Shown here: positions 59,857-64,000 of the stretch, piece after piece
How positions within the stretch are numbered: the first letter of the stretch is position 1
Layout: each line of letters opens with the position of its first letter
Assembly: GCA_949357655.1 (NCBI GenBank)
Contig: CASHTG010000019.1
Span: forward strand, 1,922,001-1,986,000
Source of the DNA: Parascedosporium putredinis
Lineage: Eukaryota; Ascomycota; Sordariomycetes; Microascales; Microascaceae
Direction: 5' to 3'
DNA length: 64,000 nucleotides
Translations under genes and position numbers: made by a program
The notes under the pieces: model-generated
Database searches by the model: none
What the model was told of the DNA's origin: nothing
What the model saw: the letters and a program-made list of their open reading frames with translations, nothing else

Positions 59857-60425
59857 CTAATACCTCGACACCTTAACGAGACCACGCTTAATCCCAGTAT
59901 CCACGCGCCGCGCGACCTTTTCCAGGGGAAGGCGATTCTCAATCTTTCGAACCGTCTTTGACAAAGGGGGCTCTACACGTCGGATACCACGTTGAACGGT
60001 TGGTGTTATAAACGAGATATTCCGCTCCCAGCGCGGAGCCCAGCGCGCGGTTTGCATAGCGATGCGCTCTTCGGCGCCGGGGATAAAGCATAGGAAAGGT
60101 GCGAGAGCACCGACGCCGGCAACGCCATAGCACAAGGACTCGGATGAGCGGATGAAGGGAATGCGGCCGACCATGTTTGCTCTTGGGTCCTTGAGCAAAA
60201 GTCTTTGACGGCGGACTGCCAAGCAACAACTTAGCATTTATCGCCAGGATTAACAACGTCCCCGAGGGCAACATTTCTTACCTGTGGTATATAAAGATCA
60301 GGTCGGGATTTCGAAAGACCAGGTTTCAGTAGCTTGGGTTTATTCGAAAAGAGAAAATTTCGGTGGGCAAAGAGGAGAGAACGAGGTGATAGATGTATAA
60401 AGGGTATGGGACATGGGACTTCCAT
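59857..60425 (-). CDS. Small conserved protein, probably mitochondrial
   Basis: Conserved among filamentous fungi, function unknown to me. Exon 1 starts at about 60425 (MEVPCPIPFIHLSPRSLLFA), with HRNFLFSNKPKLLKPGLSKS, a basic, Ser/Leu-rich N-terminus resembling a mitochondrial presequence. The intron is 60281 to about 60227 (GTAAGA..GGCAG). Exon 2: RRQRLLLKDPRANMVGRIPF, a hydrophobic stretch GVAGVGALAPFLCFIPGAEE, MQTARWAPRWERNISFITPT, then basic helical VEPPLSKTVRKIENRLPLEK to 59857. The splice junction is off by one base, so a single missing base just before the intron (TATACCACAG) is likely. An ATG at 60437 is an alternative start. Confidence 0.62.
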
Positions 60426-61249
60426 GATTATAAGCAAAGTACTGGCCTATATACCAGGATCTATGGCTTGTTGTCGTGTCACGGGGATGCCAACTGATTT
60501 GAGACCGCACCTGGTATCAGTGCTTCTTGGAACATAGAGCGGGGTAAAGCGCCCGATCGTCTGAGCGAGCGACGCCACATCTTTCCCAACAGGCCAGTGA
60601 CTTAAGTGACTTGGTGACTGGATGGTGTGCTACCTCAGATCCTCCTGGCTGGCTTGTACCCCTTGTACCCTCCTTTTCAGGAGTCGGCTTATGCATTGAT
60701 TAAGCAGAAACCCTCCTACTCCAAGATGAAGTTTTCCTTTCTACACCAACTATTTACAAGGGAAGACCAGAAATTCTCTCTAGGCATAAAAGGCCCCCAT
60801 AAATACCTCCAACATATTGGTATCAAGAGTTAAATGACGTCCCATTGTCGGGTATTGGTTGTACGCGAGGTAACCGTTCTGAAGATGGTTAGGTGTACAT
60901 GCCCTCGCAACTTGAACGAAGCCCCTGTCTACAAGGCTCGTGGTCCAGCCCATATTGTCAATCGCCACCATATTACAGGGCAGGCCCCATGGGAAGCGGA
61001 TAAACTGTTTCATTGGCGGTAATGAGAATGATTATGACCCACCGTCTCCACTTCGGCCCACTTCCCCGCAAACTCACAAACACTAACGCACAGGGCAAGG
61101 CGAAGCTTTCGGTCTAAAACCTGGGGAAAGCTTACAAGGGGCTAGCAATTTGAGAAGTGACATCTTACGAAGGGGGCAATCTTCTCATAACCCCAGTTCT
61201 TAGTTCTTATCCTTAGAGGGTAATCCACTCAGAAACCTAGTTTAGTTTC
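60426..61249. other. Intergenic region before the AT-rich block
   Basis: Short frames at 60627-60833 and 60780-61022 have no motif. No gene is supported. Confidence 0.4.
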
Positions 61250-61724
61250 ACATCCCTAATATACTTGAACTAAGATAATTAAAAAAGCCATAGTAAGTAT
61301 TATTTTTTATTAGCTAAAATAGCTAATAAAAAGATATTTTAAATATTTTTCTAGTTTTTAAGTTCTATTAAAATACTAATATAGTTTTTAATAAAAGCTA
61401 ATTTAGCTTATATTATTCTATCTTTTACCTAAAAGAAATATAATAGTAAAAAGATTTTTACTAAAATATCTTAAAGCTATTTATAAAAACCCTTATAGGT
61501 AAGTATACTATAAAGGTAAATAAGCTACCTTTAAGTTATAATATAGCTACTAGGGATCAACTAGGGCCTACTAGTAGGAGGATTACCTAGCTTACTAAGC
61601 TAAGAGTAATAGGAGAGTATTAGGATAACTACTAGTAATGTAAAGGAAGGAAGACCTACTAGTATAGAAAACCCTTTAGACTAGAGATAGACTAGAGAGG
61701 GCTTAGAGAGTAAGAGGGTCTAAG
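61250..61724. repeat. AT-rich decayed repeat DNA, left part
   Basis: Composition changes abruptly near 61250 to A+T-rich DNA full of TA steps and with few CA/TG steps (CTAATA, TTAGCT, TAATAT). No open frames. Consistent with RIP-mutated transposon sequence. Confidence 0.65.
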
Positions 61725-62072
61725 TGTTACGACAAAAGGTCGTGCCAACTGGCTTGCTGACAACCGAGCTGTCAGGAAGCTGTTGGAGAGATAGTGGTAT
61801 CTCTAGAGTGATCTAGTGATCACTCGGTCGCTGCGAGGGTTGCCAGTCCTCAAGGGTCGCTACGGCAGTACATCCTTACACAATACCATAGTCACTATTA
61901 AGATGAAGCTAGGTATTAGAAGTAAGTAAGTAAGTAAGATAGTTCTACCTTCCTAGCTACCTATCTACTAGATGACCCCTTTATATCTTCCTGGATCCCA
62001 GATGGTGATCACGTGGACCATCAGGTGATCTTCGGCTGATACCCATGGGCTGCAGCTGCGAGGAGCTTTAGC
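61725..62072. repeat. LTR-like repeat, copy 1 (not RIP-mutated)
   Basis: About 350 bp of near-normal GC embedded in AT-rich DNA. It begins TGTTACGACAAAAGGTCGTG and ends near GAGCTTTAGCA, with TG..CA termini like an LTR. It contains a short AAGT tandem (61921-61940). A mutated copy lies at 63740 in the same orientation, 2,015 bp further on. I see no target-site duplication directly at its ends. Strand is not assigned. Confidence 0.6.
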
Positions 62073-63739
62073 ATAATAAAACTATTATTATTATTTTATT
62101 AAAATAATAATCTAAATAATAATAAAAGTAATATATATTATATAAGTATATAAAGCTAAAACTTTATTATTATAGAAAGCTATTTATAATTTTAAAATAT
62201 AATAAACTATATTTATCTTTTTAATAAACTAATATTTTATAAAATATTATAATAGTAAAGTTAATAGATAATATTAAATTAATAATAATAATATATATTA
62301 TATAAAAAGTAATAGAGAAATTATAAAAAATATAAAAGATAAAATTAAAAGTAATATTTAAATATAATAAAAATACTATTAAACTATAAAAAGCTAATTT
62401 AAATAAAAGTAATAATAATTAAAGTTATAGATATTATAAGATTTCTAAAAATAAAACTTATAAGTTTATTAAGAGAATTTACTTAAATATAGAAAATATT
62501 TCTTTTATAAATATTTAATATATATTATATAATATTAGCTTTCTATTTAAATTTAAAAGATTTTACTTTTTAATAACCTTTAATTTAAATAAAAGAATAT
62601 TATTATTTAAATAGAAAATAATAAAAATAAGATAATAGATTTTATAAAAAGATAATTAGATATTAAAATCTTAATCTTTTATTTATATTTATTATTATAA
62701 TATATTTATTATATCTTTAACTTATTATAAGTCTACTATAATTAATAATATATAATTATAAGTTTATTATATACCCTCCCTTTTTAATATCCCCTTTTTA
62801 ATATCCCCTTTTAATATAAAAAGTGATTTCCTTAAGATTTTAATTTTAATTTACTTTTATTATCTTTTCTCTTTTTATTAATTTTATTAAATTATATTAT
62901 TTAACCTTTTAATATTATAATTCTTATTATATTAAGTTTAGATATCTATCTTTAGTTATCTATCTTTTATCTAAAATAAGTTATAATTAGATATAATCCT
63001 TTTCCTCTTTTAAATTTTTAAATTTTTAATATTAGTAATTAATAAATATTCTTTTTATAATTATAATTTCCTTTTATATTCATTTTATTCTTTTAATTAG
63101 CTAATTATATTCTTTTACTTTTCCCCTTTCTTTCTTTTTCTTTTATTTTCTCTTTATTTCTATTTTTATTTAATAATATATTTCCCTTTTTTTATATATA
63201 TTTCTCCTTTTACTTTTCTTTTATCTTTCTTCTTTTTCTTCCCTTTTTATATAATTATTTTAATTAATATTTTCTATTTTTATTATAATAAAGTAAGTTT
63301 AACTTTTTTTTTTTTAATATTATTTATATATATATTATTATTAATATATTTAATAATTATATTTACCTCTTTACCCCTATTAGTGATACCCCCTCTACTA
63401 ATAATACCCTATTTACTAATAGTAGCTAGTCTTAGTATAAAAAAGGTAGTAAAGATAAGTAAACTAGTAATAAAAGTAGCTATAATATAGATAATAGGAG
63501 GAATACCTATAAAGATATTATTAATCTTACTATTTATATTTATATTAAAGCTATTATTTATATTACTAATATTATTACTAGCTTAGAGAAAAGGGGTAAT
63601 AAAAAGAGGGAAAAGTAAAAAATTAGAAATTATAAGAAAAAGTAATTTATATATTTATATTTATAAATAATATATTTATAGATATTAATAACTATTATAA
63701 TTATAAAACTAAAAATAATAAATTAAGCTTATTTATATA
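62073..63739. mobile_element. Extremely AT-rich relic between LTR-like repeats
   Basis: 1.7 kb almost entirely A/T with pervasive TA dinucleotides and scattered pyrimidine-only runs (for example TTTAATATCCCCTTTTTAAT near 62785). No open frame remains. Its position between two direct LTR-like repeats suggests the decayed internal region of an LTR retroelement, but nothing coding survives to prove the class. Confidence 0.5.
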
Positions 63740-64000
63740 TATTATAATAAAATATTATACTAACTAGCTTACTAATAACTAAGCTATTAAGAAGCTATTA
63801 GAGAGATAATATTATCTCTAGAGTAATTTAATAATCACTTAGTTACTATAAGGGTTACTAATCCTTAAGGGTTACTAGGTATTACTTTCTTATAAGATAT
63901 AATAGTTATAATAGAAGCTATAATATCTATTATAAGATAGTAAAAGGTTAGTTTCTTCTCTCTAGCTAGTAAAGGATTCCTCCCCTTTTATATCTAGTAT
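63740..64000. repeat. LTR-like repeat, copy 2 (heavily RIP-mutated), runs off window
   Basis: Aligns base by base with copy 1. For example GAGAGATAGTGGTATCTC in copy 1 is GAGAGATAATATTATCTC here. Over the first about 120 aligned columns I count roughly 30 differences, nearly all C-to-T or G-to-A relative to copy 1 and none in the reverse direction. This is the RIP signature. The repeat continues past the right edge. Confidence 0.7.

Noticed and set aside
1..60425. Programmed ribosomal frameshifting as explanation for the many frame breaks
   Set aside because: Breaks occur in many unrelated genes in both directions and on plain homopolymers, often several per gene; this fits sequence error far better than recoding.
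61250..64000. AT-rich block as a centromere or replication origin
   Set aside because: The paired LTR-like repeats and one-directional C-to-T/G-to-A changes explain it as a RIP-ed retroelement; nothing points specifically to a centromere.

Overview
This window looks like nuclear DNA of a filamentous ascomycete (Pezizomycotina), most likely a eurotiomycete. Genes are single transcription units with short introns (about 50-145 bp, GT..AG, CTAAC/CTGAC-like branch points). Products match Aspergillus/Penicillium-type families (KexB kexin, DUF1776, DUF3807, fungal PhoD-like proteins, Spc7, Scm3). The AT-rich repeat relics carry C-to-T/G-to-A decay typical of RIP. No operons, plasmid functions, phage or CRISPR were seen.

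Layout. 1-2339 (-): kexin-type processing protease, cut by the left edge. 4742-9839 (+): large PhoD-like phosphatase-fold protein. 10714-11283 (-): Y14-type RRM protein. 11630-12855 (-): KDEL/HDEL receptor Erd2. 13434-15450 (+): CENP-U/Ame1-like kinetochore protein. 15735-16772 (-): twin-CX9C protein. 17214-17919 (-): ribosomal protein S11 (uS17). 18446-22548 (+): Spc7/KNL1. 23031-24553 (-): Atg14/UVRAG-family subunit. 25336-26000 (+): conserved unknown. 26853-27307 (+): DUF3807. 28713-30219 (+): casein kinase 2 alpha. 31058-32615 (-): Atg6/Beclin. 33147-35664 (+): Scm3-like CENP-A chaperone. 35665-39317 is gene-poor. 39318-39632 (+): small secreted protein. 40166-40940 (+): Yth1/CPSF30. 41154-42751 (-): DUF1776. 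43479-44489 (-): methyltransferase. 45022-46799 (+): amidase. 47784-50379 (+): Vps53. 50927-52152 (+): thioredoxin reductase. 52153-54760 is gene-poor. 54761-57120 (-): Iks1-like kinase. 58770-59256 (+) and 59857-60425 (-): small conserved proteins. From about 61250 to the end the DNA is a strongly AT-rich retroelement graveyard.

Themes. Three centromere/kinetochore genes (CENP-U-like, Spc7, Scm3-like) and two subunits of the Vps34 PI3-kinase complex (Atg14/UVRAG, Atg6) lie within 22 kb. Most of the rest are housekeeping genes for secretion, trafficking, RNA processing, translation and redox. Many have divergent neighbours sharing about 0.5 kb of 5' DNA.

Main caveat. Many of these otherwise well-conserved, often essential genes are broken by single-base frameshifts. 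Most shifts sit on short homopolymers, especially C5/G5, and the protein resumes in the next frame. I read this mainly as indel error in a draft assembly, not as gene death. The most biologically unusual points are replaced metal-ligand positions in the PhoD-like protein and a pair of LTR-like repeats of which only one copy is RIP-mutated. I found no clearly new multi-gene system.
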